A DNA stretch of 64,000 nt from Flavobacterium sandaracinum (lineage in GTDB: Bacteria > Bacteroidota > Bacteroidia > Flavobacteriales > Flavobacteriaceae): assembly GCF_004349135.1 (NCBI RefSeq), contig NZ_SMFN01000016.1, positions 29,535-93,534 on the forward strand, read 5' to 3'. Every line of letters starts with the position of its first letter. The stretch's first letter is position 1. A program made the translations under genes and the position numbers. Shown in pieces: positions 28,433-37,918 of this stretch. The notes beneath the pieces were generated by a model. The model worked only from the letters and a program-made list of their open reading frames with translations, did not search any database and was not told the origin of the DNA.

Positions 28433-30670
28433 ATGAACCATGCCGTTATGACAGAAATAGATATTGAGAAAGAAAATAAAGCAATTGCTCAAGAATACAA
28501 AGAGTTACTTCGAATAAGTTATCAAACCTTAACTCCTGAAGACAAGAAACTAATTCGAAAAGCATTTGATGTTTCGGTAGAAGCCCATAAAGAACAACGA
28601 AGAAAATCAGGTGAAGCCTATATCTTCCACCCTATTGCTGTAGCAAAAATTGTTGCTTCAGAAATAGGCTTGGGTGCTACCTCTATTGCAGCTGCCTTGT
28701 TGCACGATGTTGTTGAGGATACACCAACTACTGTTCAGGATATTGAACGCTTGTTTAATCCAAAAGTAGCTCAAATTGTAGAAGGATTGACCAAAATATC
28801 GTTAGTACAACGAGATTTAAATGTTTCCATGCAAGCAGAAAATTTCCGTAAAATGATATTAACCCTGAACGATGATGTTCGTGTTATTCTTATCAAACTT
28901 GCGGATCGTTTGCACAACATGCAAACTATGGATTCAATGCAAGAAGACAAACAAACCAAAATTGCATCGGAAACTTTATACATCTACGCACCACTAGCGC
29001 ATCGCTTGGGATTATATAATATAAAAACCAAGCTGGAGGATTTAGGATTAAAATATACGGAACCTGCAATTTATAACGAAATTGTAAGTAAAATAAGAGA
29101 AACTAAAGAAGAACAAGATGCTTACATCAAAGATATTTCTGATATTCTAAAAAAATCATTAGATGAAGAAGGAATAGAATATATCATAAAAGGCCGACCA
29201 AAATCGATCTATTCTATTCGTAGAAAAATGTTAGCACAAAACGTGAGTTTTGATGAAGTATATGACAAATTTGCACTTCGAATTGTGTACAAATCAACGC
29301 CACATGACGAGAAATTCGTTGCTTGGAAAATATATTCTATTGTTACGGACCATTACAGACCAAGCCCAAGTCGTTTACGCGATTGGATTTCGTCACCAAA
29401 ATCAACAGGTTATGAAGCCTTGCACATCACGGTTATGGGGCCAAAAGGGAGATGGGTAGAAGTACAAGTGCGAAGCGAAAGAATGGATGAAATTGCCGAA
29501 AAAGGATATGCTGCACATTACAAATACAAGAATGGTGCTACCGAAGAAAGTGGTCTAGACGTATGGCTTAATTTACTAAAGGAAGCCTTAGAAAATTCTG
29601 AGACGAATGCCGTAGACTTTGTAGAGGATTTCAAAATGAATTTATATTCAAAAGAGATCTTCGTTTTTACTCCAAAAGGAGAAATAAAATCGTTGCCTAA
29701 AGGAGCTACATCACTCGATTTTGCGTTTAGCATTCACTCTGAAATAGGAATACGAACGAGAGGAACACGGGTCAATGGAAAACTAGTTCCTTTGAATTTT
29801 GAATTAAAAAGTGGAGATCAAATAGAAGTCATCACCTCACAGCATCAAAAACCTACCATTAACTGGCTTGATTATGTCACCACCTCTCGGGCGAAAACAA
29901 AAATAAAAAATGTTTTAAACGAAAATACCAAGAAAATTGGTGAAGAAGGCAAAGAACTACTTACTCGTAAATTAAAGCATCTAAAAATAACCATGAGTGA
30001 GCAGGTTATTAATGAGCTAGTCAACTTTTTTAAACTAAAAACGAGTTTAGATTTATTTTATAGGGTGGGAATTGGCGCTATCGAGAACCAACAACTTAAA
30101 GATTACGCAGCACAAAAGAGCAATACATTCATTAATTTTTTCAAAAATAAAATGAAGCGTTCTTCTAGTACTACTGCTGACGAAGACATTCACAAACCAA
30201 TAGTTAGCAGTAATTACGACATGCTTGTTTTTGGGAAAGAACATGACAAACTAGATTATAAATTATCTCCTTGCTGTAATCCAATTCCTGGCGATGACGT
30301 ATTTGGGTTTGTAACCATCAATGAAGGGATAAAAGTGCACAAAAAAGATTGCCCTAATGCTATAGGAATGCAATCCAATTACGCCTACCGAATTATGTCG
30401 GCCAAATGGATTGATTCTTCACAGGAAGAGTTCAAAGCCATTATAAACATAACTGGAATGGATGTTTTAGGACTTACGAACCAATTGACAAAAGTGATCT
30501 CAAATAATATGCATGTTAATATTCAAAGTATCGCTTTAAGCACTGATGCTGGAATTTTTCATGGCCAAGTTGCCGTAATTGTTCGAAACAATACCATTTT
30601 GAAAAAAATGATTAGTAATATCAAAAAGATTGACGGAATAGATAAAGTAACTCGGGAGTACAAAACGTAG
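28433..30670 (+). CDS. spoT: Bifunctional (p)ppGpp synthetase/hydrolase
   Basis: Stringent-response enzyme making and degrading (p)ppGpp. Domains in order: HD hydrolase with H66, HD at 91-92 and ED at 95-96 (ALLHDVVEDT) plus LADRLHNM; synthetase with KGRPKSIYSIRRKM and KFALRIVY; TGS domain near EIFVFTPKGEIKSLPKGATSLDFAFSIH; a zinc-finger-like CCNPIPGD segment; and a C-terminal ACT-like domain (MDVLGLTNQLTKVIS). 745 aa. The hydrolase motifs are intact, so this is a long bifunctional Rel/SpoT, expected to be the main such enzyme in this phylum. ATG 28433 is used; ATG 28448 is also possible. Confidence 0.95.
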   Translation: MNHAVMTEIDIEKENKAIAQEYKELLRISYQTLTPEDKKLIRKAFDVSVEAHKEQRRKSGEAYIFHPIAVAKIVASEIGLGATSIAAALLHDVVEDTPTTVQDIERLFNPKVAQIVEGLTKISLVQRDLNVSMQAENFRKMILTLNDDVRVILIKLADRLHNMQTMDSMQEDKQTKIASETLYIYAPLAHRLGLYNIKTKLEDLGLKYTEPAIYNEIVSKIRETKEEQDAYIKDISDILKKSLDEEGIEYIIKGRPKSIYSIRRKMLAQNVSFDEVYDKFALRIVYKSTPHDEKFVAWKIYSIVTDHYRPSPSRLRDWISSPKSTGYEALHITVMGPKGRWVEVQVRSERMDEIAEKGYAAHYKYKNGATEESGLDVWLNLLKEALENSETNAVDFVEDFKMNLYSKEIFVFTPKGEIKSLPKGATSLDFAFSIHSEIGIRTRGTRVNGKLVPLNFELKSGDQIEVITSQHQKPTINWLDYVTTSRAKTKIKNVLNENTKKIGEEGKELLTRKLKHLKITMSEQVINELVNFFKLKTSLDLFYRVGIGAIENQQLKDYAAQKSNTFINFFKNKMKRSSSTTADEDIHKPIVSSNYDMLVFGKEHDKLDYKLSPCCNPIPGDDVFGFVTINEGIKVHKKDCPNAIGMQSNYAYRIMSAKWIDSSQEEFKAIINITGMDVLGLTNQLTKVISNNMHVNIQSIALSTDAGIFHGQVAVIVRNNTILKKMISNIKKIDGIDKVTREYKT

Positions 30671-30774
30671 CACAATCGTGATTTTGCTGCTTTTTTCTTA
30701 AGCATTTTGAACTCGTATTCGAACAAACTTAAAACTTAACAAACCGGAAACTTTAAACTTTAAACTAAAAAAAT

Positions 30775-30782
30775 TATCTTTG
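30775..30782 (+). promoter_or_regulatory. Putative -7 box of fur (TATCTTTG), very short leader
   Basis: Exact TAnnTTTG match ending 7 nt before the ATG of the Fur-family gene. A start about 4 nt downstream would give an mRNA with a leader of only a few nucleotides. Confidence 0.45.
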
Positions 30783-30789
30783 CCACTAT

Positions 30790-31257
30790 ATGACACTCAT
30801 TTCCACAGATAACACCAAAAACCAAGAAATTGTAAAAAATGTTTTTACAATGTATCTTGAAAAAAAAGGACATCGCAAAACCCCTGAACGTTATGCTATC
30901 CTTCAGGAAATTTACGATAGCGAAGAGCATTTTGATGTAGAAAATTTATATATCAAAATGAAAAACAAAAACTATCGTGTGAGTAGGGCAACCCTTTACA
31001 ATACAATCGAGTTGCTATTAGATTGTGCTTTAGTCCGCAAACACCAATTTGGACAAAATCAAGCACATTACGAAAAATCGTATTTTGACAAGCAGCACGA
31101 CCATATTATAATGACTGATACGGGTGAAGTGATTGAATTTTGTGATCCAAGAATCCAAAGTATCAAAAAAACAATCGAAGAAATTTTTGATATCGAAATT
31201 ACCAATCATTCGTTATATCTCTACGCAGTAAAGAAACAAAAAGACAACTTGGAATAA
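30790..31257 (+). CDS. fur: Fur-family transcriptional regulator
   Basis: 155 aa metal- or peroxide-sensing repressor. Winged helix at ~15-90 ([41 protein letters not shown]); dimerisation domain with the metal ligands in [18 protein letters not shown] (HDH, E and C). The CxxC pairs that hold the structural zinc in many Fur proteins are absent: the position after HDHII reads MTDTG. Iron (Fur), peroxide (PerR) or zinc (Zur) cannot be distinguished by eye. 43 bp upstream of purA on the same strand, so co-transcription is likely. A TAnnTTTG box ends 7 nt before the ATG. Confidence 0.88.
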   Translation: MTLISTDNTKNQEIVKNVFTMYLEKKGHRKTPERYAILQEIYDSEEHFDVENLYIKMKNKNYRVSRATLYNTIELLLDCALVRKHQFGQNQAHYEKSYFDKQHDHIIMTDTGEVIEFCDPRIQSIKKTIEEIFDIEITNHSLYLYAVKKQKDNLE

Positions 31258-31300
31258 GATCGTTTAAAAACATAAAAATTAACTACAAATAACGTACAGA

Positions 31301-32572
31301 ATGACCGTAGATTTATTACTAGGATTACAATGGGGAGATGAAGGAAAAGGAAAAATTGTTGATGTTCTTACTTCTAAATACGATATTATTGCTCGTTTTC
31401 AAGGAGGACCAAACGCAGGACATACTTTAGAATTTGACGGAATAAAACACGTACTTAGAACCATTCCTTCTGGAATTTTTCACGGAAATAACATGAACAT
31501 CATTGGTAATGGTGTTGTAATTGACCCTGTAGTTTTTAAAAGTGAAATTGATGGCTTAGCCAAATTTAACTTAGACCTAAAGGCAAAGCTAATTATTTCT
31601 AGAAAAGCTCATTTAATATTACCTACCCATCGTTTACTGGATGCAGCATCTGAAGCATCAAAAGGAAAAGCAAAAATAGGTTCTACTCTAAAAGGAATTG
31701 GTCCAACGTATATGGATAAAACCGGAAGAAACGGTATCCGCGTTGGAGATATTGAATTAGAGGATTTTGCAGATCGTTACAGAGCTTTGGCGGATAAGCA
31801 TGAAGCCATGATTGCATTTTACAATGTTGACATTCAATACAATTTACCCGAATTAGAAAAAGAATTTTTTGAAGCTATCGAAGATCTAAAAAAATTAGAT
31901 TTTATTGATAGTGAAGAGTATTTACACCAAGCTCAAAAGGCAGGTAAATCAATATTATGTGAAGGTGCTCAAGGTTCCTTACTGGACGTTGATTTTGGGA
32001 CTTATCCCTTTGTAACATCCTCTAACACTACTGCTGCTGGTGCCTGTACTGGTTTAGGAATTGCTCCAAATAAAATCAAAGAAGTATACGGAATTTTCAA
32101 AGCGTATGTAACTCGCGTAGGAAGTGGTCCGTTCCCAACAGAACTTTTTGATGAAGACGGTGCTACTATGGCAAGCGTTGGAAATGAATTTGGATCTGTG
32201 ACGGGCAGACAAAGACGTTGTGGATGGTTAGACTTAGTAGCACTTAAATATGCTATTCAAGTTAATGGTGTTACACAATTAATGATGATGAAAGGAGATG
32301 TACTTTCTGGATTTGAAACGTTAAAAGTATGTACCGAATACAATTATAAAGGAGAGAAAATTTCTCATTTTCCTTACAACATCGAACCAGAAAATGTAAC
32401 TCCAGTATATCAGGAATTCGAAGGTTGGAAACAAGATCTAACAGGAATGACTACCTATGATGAATTACCAACAGAGTTGAAAGAATACATAGCATTCATT
32501 GAAAAAGAAGTGGAAGTTCCTATCAAAATAGTTTCTGTAGGTCCAGACAGAAAGCAAACTATTCTTAAATAA
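31301..32572 (+). CDS. purA: Adenylosuccinate synthetase
   Basis: First committed step of AMP synthesis: IMP + Asp + GTP to adenylosuccinate. 423 aa, the standard length. GTP-binding P-loop WGDEGKGK (11-18), NAGHT, GIGPTY, the [15 protein letters not shown] segment and RQRRCGWLD are all present. Cytosolic homodimer. Downstream of fur and followed by a strong rho-independent terminator at 32581, so it ends the unit. Confidence 0.98.
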   Translation: MTVDLLLGLQWGDEGKGKIVDVLTSKYDIIARFQGGPNAGHTLEFDGIKHVLRTIPSGIFHGNNMNIIGNGVVIDPVVFKSEIDGLAKFNLDLKAKLIISRKAHLILPTHRLLDAASEASKGKAKIGSTLKGIGPTYMDKTGRNGIRVGDIELEDFADRYRALADKHEAMIAFYNVDIQYNLPELEKEFFEAIEDLKKLDFIDSEEYLHQAQKAGKSILCEGAQGSLLDVDFGTYPFVTSSNTTAAGACTGLGIAPNKIKEVYGIFKAYVTRVGSGPFPTELFDEDGATMASVGNEFGSVTGRQRRCGWLDLVALKYAIQVNGVTQLMMMKGDVLSGFETLKVCTEYNYKGEKISHFPYNIEPENVTPVYQEFEGWKQDLTGMTTYDELPTELKEYIAFIEKEVEVPIKIVSVGPDRKQTILK

Positions 32573-32580
32573 GATTACGA

Positions 32581-32612
32581 AACGCTCTGAAAATTCAGAG
32601 CGTTTTTTTTTC
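32581..32612 (+). terminator. Terminator of purA
   Basis: Arms 32581-32590 (AACGCTCTGA) and 32595-32604 (TCAGAGCGTT), perfect 10-bp stem, 4-nt loop, then a T run to ~32611. It lies 8 nt after the purA stop. Confidence 0.92.
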
Positions 32613-32709
32613 TACTCCAACACTCTGTAAAGGAGAGGAAGCCGAAGCTAGATTATTTTTTAATACTAATTTTCTACCTAAACAGAAAAAAAATACTTTC
32701 AATACCTCC

Positions 32710-33291
32710 ATGAAAAATCCAACTATCAAAATACAAAAAACCGAATTGCTATCTGACAATTGGTATCTCTTAAACAAAGTTACTTTTGACTATCAAAAAA
32801 AAGACGCCTCTTGGATTACCCAAAAAAGAGAAGTCTACGATAGAGGAAACGGAGCGGCTATTTTATTGTACAACACACAACAGAAAACAGTTATTCTAAC
32901 GAGACAGTTTCGTTTGCCAACCTACCTTAACGGAAATGAAACCGGAATGATGATTGAGGTTTGCGCAGGACTTTTGGATCAAGACAATCCAGAGCAATGC
33001 ATCATTAGAGAAACCGAAGAAGAAACAGGATACCGCATTTCTAAAGTCAAAAAAGTAATGGAAACCTACATGTCGCCTGGAGCTGTAACTGAAATATTAT
33101 ATTTATTTCTTGGTGAATACGATGAGTCCATGAAGGTGAGTGACGGTGGCGGAGTAGCACATGAAGAAGAAAATATAGATGTAATGGAAATGTCTTTTGA
33201 CCAAGCGTACGCTATGATTGCATCCGGTCAAATGCAAGATGCAAAGACAATTATGTTGTTACAATATGCAAAAATTCATAATTTGGTTTAA
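32710..33291 (+). CDS. nudK: NUDIX hydrolase, NudK-type GDP-mannose pyrophosphatase
   Basis: 193 aa. Whole-length similarity to E. coli NudK as I know it: [61 protein letters not shown] and a Nudix box ending RETEEETGY, followed by YMSPGAVTE. NudK hydrolyses GDP-mannose to GMP and mannose-1-phosphate and may turn over sugar nucleotides. Its stop overlaps the ATG of the EamA transporter gene (TAATG), so the two are coupled. Confidence 0.87.
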   Translation: MKNPTIKIQKTELLSDNWYLLNKVTFDYQKKDASWITQKREVYDRGNGAAILLYNTQQKTVILTRQFRLPTYLNGNETGMMIEVCAGLLDQDNPEQCIIRETEEETGYRISKVKKVMETYMSPGAVTEILYLFLGEYDESMKVSDGGGVAHEEENIDVMEMSFDQAYAMIASGQMQDAKTIMLLQYAKIHNLV

Positions 33292-34172
33292 TGAGCAATA
33301 CGACTAAAGGGGTTTTATTTGCCTTAATCGCTACCTTGCTTTGGTCCGTAAACATGGTGATTGCGAGTGGCATTAAAGGGCACATTCCACCTATTGGATT
33401 GGCTTTTTGGCGTTGGACCATTGCTTGTATTGTGTTGGCTCCATTTGCCATAAAAAACACTATTAAAAATTTCAAAATTATAAAGATACATATTCGGTAT
33501 CTTACGATTACGGCAGTATTGGGCATCACTATTTTTAATACGCTGATATACTTTGCAGGAAAAACAACAAGTGCAGTCAACTTATCGTTAATTGCCATTT
33601 CAATTCCGTTATTTATTGTTGTACTCTCTCGGATTATTTTCAAAGAGAAAGTGTCCCGTCTAAAAATAGTGGGAATTGGAACCATAATTACAGGAGTTCT
33701 AGTGCTTATTTCCAAAGGTTCTGTAGCAGCATTACTCCAAATCAACTTCACTATTGGAGATGTATTGATGCTTGTAGCTTGCTTTTTTTTTGCTTATTAC
33801 ACCATACTAGTGCGAAAAAAACCAGCTGAATTAAGTCCAAAAGTATTCTTGTTCAGTGTTTTCATCATTGGTACCACTTTACTATTCCCTTTTTATATGT
33901 ATGAGCATCTTTATTACAAAAAAGTGATTTTTGATACTAAAACAGTTTTGGTAACCACATACGTTGGCGTTTGCGCTTCCTTGATTTCATTTTATTTATG
34001 GAACGAAGCCATTCGTTTAATTGGAACCTCAAAAACAGCTTTAATTTATTATTTGATTCCAGTGTTCAGTGGAATTCTGGCGTATTTTTTTCTTAACCAA
34101 GCTATTTTACTAACCCAAATCATAAGTATGGGAATCATTATTTCCGGGTTATTAATTACCAATAAGAAGTAA
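33291..34172 (+). CDS. EamA/DMT-family transporter
   Basis: 293 aa with ten hydrophobic segments in two EamA repeats (TKGVLFALIATLLWSVNMVIA at the start; IGDVLMLVACFFFAYYTILV opening the second). Inner membrane exporter or permease; the substrates of the family range from amino acids to nucleosides and cannot be inferred. Coupled to nudK through TAATG. Ends 26 bp before a hairpin terminator. Confidence 0.87.
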   Translation: MSNTTKGVLFALIATLLWSVNMVIASGIKGHIPPIGLAFWRWTIACIVLAPFAIKNTIKNFKIIKIHIRYLTITAVLGITIFNTLIYFAGKTTSAVNLSLIAISIPLFIVVLSRIIFKEKVSRLKIVGIGTIITGVLVLISKGSVAALLQINFTIGDVLMLVACFFFAYYTILVRKKPAELSPKVFLFSVFIIGTTLLFPFYMYEHLYYKKVIFDTKTVLVTTYVGVCASLISFYLWNEAIRLIGTSKTALIYYLIPVFSGILAYFFLNQAILLTQIISMGIIISGLLITNKK

Positions 34173-34194
34173 AACAGTAAACTTTTGACTAAAT

Positions 34195-34230
34195 AAAAAA
34201 AGCAGCATGAAAATAAATTCATTCTGCTTT
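34195..34230. terminator. Bidirectional terminator between EamA gene and peroxiredoxin
   Basis: Arms 34199-34211 and 34218-34230: AAAGCAG-ATGAA pairs with TTCAT-CTGCTTT with one internal mismatch, loop of 6 nt. A-rich to the left, T-rich to the right. Serves the convergent genes ending at 34172 and 34258. Confidence 0.75.
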
Positions 34231-34257
34231 CTATTTATAAAGTATCCTAAAGATTTA

Positions 34258-34896
34258 CTATTTATTAGGTTGCGGTGTCATTCTTAAATAAGGCTTTACT
34301 CTTTCATAACCTTTTGGAAATTTAGCAGCAATCTCTTCGTCTTTAATAGCCGTAGAAATTACTACATTATCTCCATCTTTCCAGTTGGCCGGAGTCGCTA
34401 CGCTGTATTTAGCTGTCAACTGCAAACTGTCAATTACACGTAATAATTCATCAAAATTCCTACCGGTTGATGCTGGATAGGTTAAGGTCAATTTAACTTT
34501 TTTGTCTGGTCCAATAATAAAAACCGAACGAACGGTGAAACTCTCACTTGCATTGGGATGAATCATATCATATAATTCGGCAATATGCTTGTCTTCATCG
34601 GCAATTATAGGGAAATTTACAGTTGTATTTTGAGTTTCATTAATATCTTTGATCCACTCCATGTGTGACTCTACTCCATCAACACTTAATGCAATTACTT
34701 TTACATTTCGTTTTTCAAATTCAGGATAATAATTTGCAACTGTTCCTAACTCAGTGGTACAAACAGGTGTGAAATCAGCCGGATGAGAGAAAAGAATTCC
34801 CCAAGAATCTCCTAACCATTCATGAAATTTTATTTTTCCTTGTGACGTTTCTGCTTCAAAATCAGGAGCAATATCGCCTAATCGTACTGTTGCCAT
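34258..34896 (-). CDS. 1-Cys peroxiredoxin (Prx6 type)
   Basis: 212 aa thiol peroxidase reducing H2O2 and organic peroxides. Peroxidatic Cys46 in HPADFTPVCTTELG; the conserved PASTGRNFDELLRVIDSLQ and a long C-terminal domain (VATPANWKDGDNVVI) identify the Prx6/1-Cys branch rather than AhpC. No resolving Cys is visible; the protein has only this Cys. Cytosolic. Single gene with its own terminator. Confidence 0.93.
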   Translation of the reverse strand: MATVRLGDIAPDFEAETSQGKIKFHEWLGDSWGILFSHPADFTPVCTTELGTVANYYPEFEKRNVKVIALSVDGVESHMEWIKDINETQNTTVNFPIIADEDKHIAELYDMIHPNASESFTVRSVFIIGPDKKVKLTLTYPASTGRNFDELLRVIDSLQLTAKYSVATPANWKDGDNVVISTAIKDEEIAAKFPKGYERVKPYLRMTPQPNK

Positions 34897-35036
34897 AGTA
34901 ATTTAATTTATTGATTAGTAACACTGTAAGGTATTGAAATAAAAGCAATAAAGGAGAAAACTAGTCTTAAAATTGTACTAAGATTTATGAAAATCAGGAA
35001 GTAATATTGCAAAGAATAATGCAATAGGAATACCAA

Positions 35037-35144
35037 AAGCCCTAGCCCTGATCGCAACGGCATCTCCCGATTTAGAAAAACAAGGCTTTTTTAGCCGTAG
35101 TTATTATTAATTGGGAATACAGTGCAGAGCAGGAATAAGCTCCT
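35037..35144 (-). repeat. AGGAGCT...ATCAGGGCTAG dispersed element, copy 1
   Basis: On the minus strand begins AGGAGCTTATTCCTGCT at 35144 and ends GATCAGGGCTAGGG near 35037. The centre folds through TCCC/GGGA and GGCT/AGCC arms. The ends match the copy at 42707 while the centres do not. It begins 11 nt after the fsr stop on the same strand. Confidence 0.65.
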
Positions 35145-35154
35145 AAAAAAGGGG

Positions 35155-36366
35155 CTATTTTTTCTTTAAATTTGGTAAAAAGAGTGCAATAATCCCTATC
35201 AAAGGCAAATAGGCACAAAGATAATATACGTACGTGATGCTGGTGTGATCGGCAAGATTTCCTAATAAGGCGGAACCCAAACCACCCATTCCAAAGGCAA
35301 AACCATAGAAAAGACCAGAAACCATTCCGAGTTTTTTTGGCAATAATTCTTGTGCATAAACTAAGATTGCAGGAAATGCCGAAGAGATTATAATTCCAAT
35401 TACAACCGATAAAACACCTGTCCAAAATAAATCGACATACGGCAACAGTAAAGTAAAAGGCGCGGCACCCAAAACTGAAAACCAAATCACATATTTTCTT
35501 CCGAATTTATCGCCTAATGGGCCACCGATTAAAGTTCCTAAAGCACAAGCCGCTAAAAATAAAACCAAATGAAATTGCGCTTCCTGAACCGATAATCCAA
35601 ACTTTTCGATTAAATAAAACGTAAAATAACTGGACATACTAGCCATGTAAAAGAATTTTGAAAATATCAAAACCAACAAAATTCCTACTGAAATTACTAT
35701 TGTTTTTTGAGATAAATTTGGCAAATCGATTACCGCTTTCTTTGTACTTCTTAAACTCAAATGAGTTTGATACCAAAGTGCAATTCTACTCAAAACAAGC
35801 AATCCGATGAGGGCAACAACCACAAACCAAATGATGTAATATTGGGAGTTAGGAACCACAATTAAGGCCACTAACAATGGTCCGATGGCTGTTCCGGCAT
35901 TCCCTCCCAACTGAAAGATAGATTGTGCCAAACCACGCTTTCCACCTGATGCCAAAAAGGAGATCCGTGATGCTTCAGGATGAAAAATGGAAGAACCAAT
36001 TCCGACCAAAACTACTGAAACAATAATCATTTCAAAACTGGAAGCATAGGATAAGCACACGATTCCAGATAAAGTAAATAGCATTCCAAAAATCTGAGAA
36101 AAAGGTTTTGGTCTTTTATCCGTGTATAAACCAACCACAGGCTGCAAAATAGAGGCCGCCAATTGATACGCCAGCGTAATTAATCCAATTTGGGTAAACG
36201 ATAAATTGAAATTTTCTTTTAAAATAGGGTATGCTGCAGGAATAACAGCTTGTAATAAATCATTGAGTAAATGGGCAAATGCTATCGAAAATAATATGGA
36301 ATAAACGGTTTGCTGAGCAACAGGGGTTCTTTCAATTGGTGCAGCGTTATCAGAGGATACATTCAT
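35155..36366 (-). CDS. fsr: Fsr-type major facilitator transporter
   Basis: 403 aa, 12 predicted membrane helices. It matches the fosmidomycin-resistance protein of E. coli in several stretches: AHLLNDLLQAVIPAAYPIL, FTQIGLITLAYQLAASILQPVVG, GIGSSIFHPEASRIS and GLAQSIFQLGGNAGTAIGP. Drug export is the known role of E. coli Fsr; the natural substrate here is unknown. It lies 42 bp after the AEC transporter gene on the same strand. A dispersed element follows the stop immediately. Confidence 0.85.
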   Translation of the reverse strand: MNVSSDNAAPIERTPVAQQTVYSILFSIAFAHLLNDLLQAVIPAAYPILKENFNLSFTQIGLITLAYQLAASILQPVVGLYTDKRPKPFSQIFGMLFTLSGIVCLSYASSFEMIIVSVVLVGIGSSIFHPEASRISFLASGGKRGLAQSIFQLGGNAGTAIGPLLVALIVVPNSQYYIIWFVVVALIGLLVLSRIALWYQTHLSLRSTKKAVIDLPNLSQKTIVISVGILLVLIFSKFFYMASMSSYFTFYLIEKFGLSVQEAQFHLVLFLAACALGTLIGGPLGDKFGRKYVIWFSVLGAAPFTLLLPYVDLFWTGVLSVVIGIIISSAFPAILVYAQELLPKKLGMVSGLFYGFAFGMGGLGSALLGNLADHTSITYVYYLCAYLPLIGIIALFLPNLKKK

Positions 36367-36408
36367 TTTTTTACTAAAACTATTAATTATTAATGGCTTA
36401 AATCGGTT

Positions 36409-37317
36409 TTAAATTTGAAGCACAAAATACCAAAACACCAAGGTGATAAATGATAGTGGAATTCCAAAACCAATCATCATGCTGCTTAACCGAGGTTTTA
36501 AACCGTGGGAAGTCGCTAAGATACTTGCCGTAATCATGGGAGCCATAGCTGACTCCATAATGGCAACCTCAATCATCTCTGAATGTTGTTGCAAAATTAC
36601 GACATACAATAAATAAAGCAGTGCAGGAGTCAACATTAATTTATATAAAAGTCCTAATCCTAAAAACTTCCAATGTTGACTTTTTCTATCAAACTGCAAT
36701 TGCAAACCTACAGAAAGCATCGCCAAAGGTGTCATAACGCTTCCTGTTTTCTGCAATACAAATTGAACGTATTCATGAAAATCAAAATTCAGATAATTCA
36801 TTAAACACGCGGCTAGAAAGGTTATAAATGGCGGAAAGAACATTATTTTTTTAGCAATATGAAATCCGTTTGGCGTTCCTGTAGAATACAACGTAGCTAC
36901 TAGAATTCCTAAGGTGGAAAGCACAACAAATGAACCCGGTTGATCAACTAAAATAGCTGTTTTTAAGCCCTCTTCACCATATAAAGCCTCGATTATGGGA
37001 AAACCTAAAAAGGAAGTATTCCCTAAACCAGCGGTAATAATTAAACAGCCGATGAGTTTTCTGGACCAGCCGAATTTTTTACCCAAAAAACTAAACAAGA
37101 AATAGGCACCGGCAAAAGTAATCCAAGCAACTCCAATAGGAAATAACAATTCGTTACTCCACTCAATTTTTGGAATATAATATAAGGCCAAAGCGGGAAG
37201 ACAAACATAAATAACGATCTTGTTTAACAGCTTATAAATAGTGACAGGAAATCCTTTAATATTTTGGAAAATAATACCTAAAAACAGAAAAACGAAGATT
37301 AGAATAAAGTTGCTCAT
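36409..37317 (-). CDS. AEC-family (auxin efflux carrier type) transporter
   Basis: 302 aa, about ten hydrophobic helices in two inverted five-helix halves, with the typical FLGFPIIEALYGEEGL segment and AMAPMITASILATSHGL near the end. Bacterial members move organic acids such as malate or malonate, or unknown anions. Same strand as fsr with a short gap, possibly one transcript. Substrate not inferable. Confidence 0.82.
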   Translation of the reverse strand: MSNFILIFVFLFLGIIFQNIKGFPVTIYKLLNKIVIYVCLPALALYYIPKIEWSNELLFPIGVAWITFAGAYFLFSFLGKKFGWSRKLIGCLIITAGLGNTSFLGFPIIEALYGEEGLKTAILVDQPGSFVVLSTLGILVATLYSTGTPNGFHIAKKIMFFPPFITFLAACLMNYLNFDFHEYVQFVLQKTGSVMTPLAMLSVGLQLQFDRKSQHWKFLGLGLLYKLMLTPALLYLLYVVILQQHSEMIEVAIMESAMAPMITASILATSHGLKPRLSSMMIGFGIPLSFITLVFWYFVLQI

Positions 37318-37918
37318 GGCGAAGAATTGACTGTAAAAATACTATTTAAATTCAGTTCCAGAATAAAGAAATTTATAAATTCCAAATTTAACCAAAGGAT
37401 AGAAATTCAATTTATCAAACCTGTTGGGTGCAATTGTTCAAAACGTCCGTTCGAGTGTTTTTTTTTGTAAAGTAAAACGGAACAAAACTTCTCGATACGT
37501 TCCGGTTACTCGAAGTGGCGTGTATCGAGAACCGTTTTTAATGAAATTTTTCTTGTTCTCGATACAATTTTCTGCCGAAAAATACTCGATCTGACGAAAA
37601 ATTACTATCAAAAACTAATTATACCCAACGGTTATACTACTACAACACTAGGTGCCTTTTTTATTGATACAGTAAAAAACCTACCTGACAAGTTTTACTA
37701 CAGAAAAAAATTAAAAATCAAGCATTAAAAATAAAATGACCTGAATTAAATCTGCTGCATACGTTCGATTCATGGTTAAAAAAAAAATCAAAAACAGCAC
37801 TAAAGAGACTAAAATAAATACTATTTGGAATCTTTGGGACCAAAAAAACTGCTTCTTAAAGGAATCCTTTTTGAAATTATTTTAGTTTTCACTACTTTTA
37901 CTTTTCAAATAACATGTT
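37318..37918. other. 601-bp intergenic region with composite inverted repeat
   Basis: Divergent region between the AEC gene and meaB. I see no coding capacity. It contains the composite repeat 37417-37633; the rest is plain AT-rich sequence that should hold promoters for both genes. Confidence 0.6.
37417..37633. repeat. Composite element: GTTGGGT arms around TCTCGATAC hairpins
   Basis: Outer arms AAACCTGTTGGGTGCAATT (37417-37435) and AATTATACCCAACGGTT (37617-37633) are imperfect inverses. Inside, TTCTCGATAC (37489-37498) pairs with GTATCGAGAA (37522-37531), and a further TTCTCGATAC lies at 37556-37565, followed by ACTCGAT at ~37585. Confidence 0.6.

Noticed and set aside
33251..33751. 166-codon minus-strand frame opposite nudK and the EamA gene
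   Set aside because: Antisense to two well-supported genes; no motif of its own.
35072..35485. 137-codon minus-strand frame overlapping fsr
   Set aside because: Shifted frame of the Fsr transporter with Cys/Trp/Phe-rich composition, no family features.
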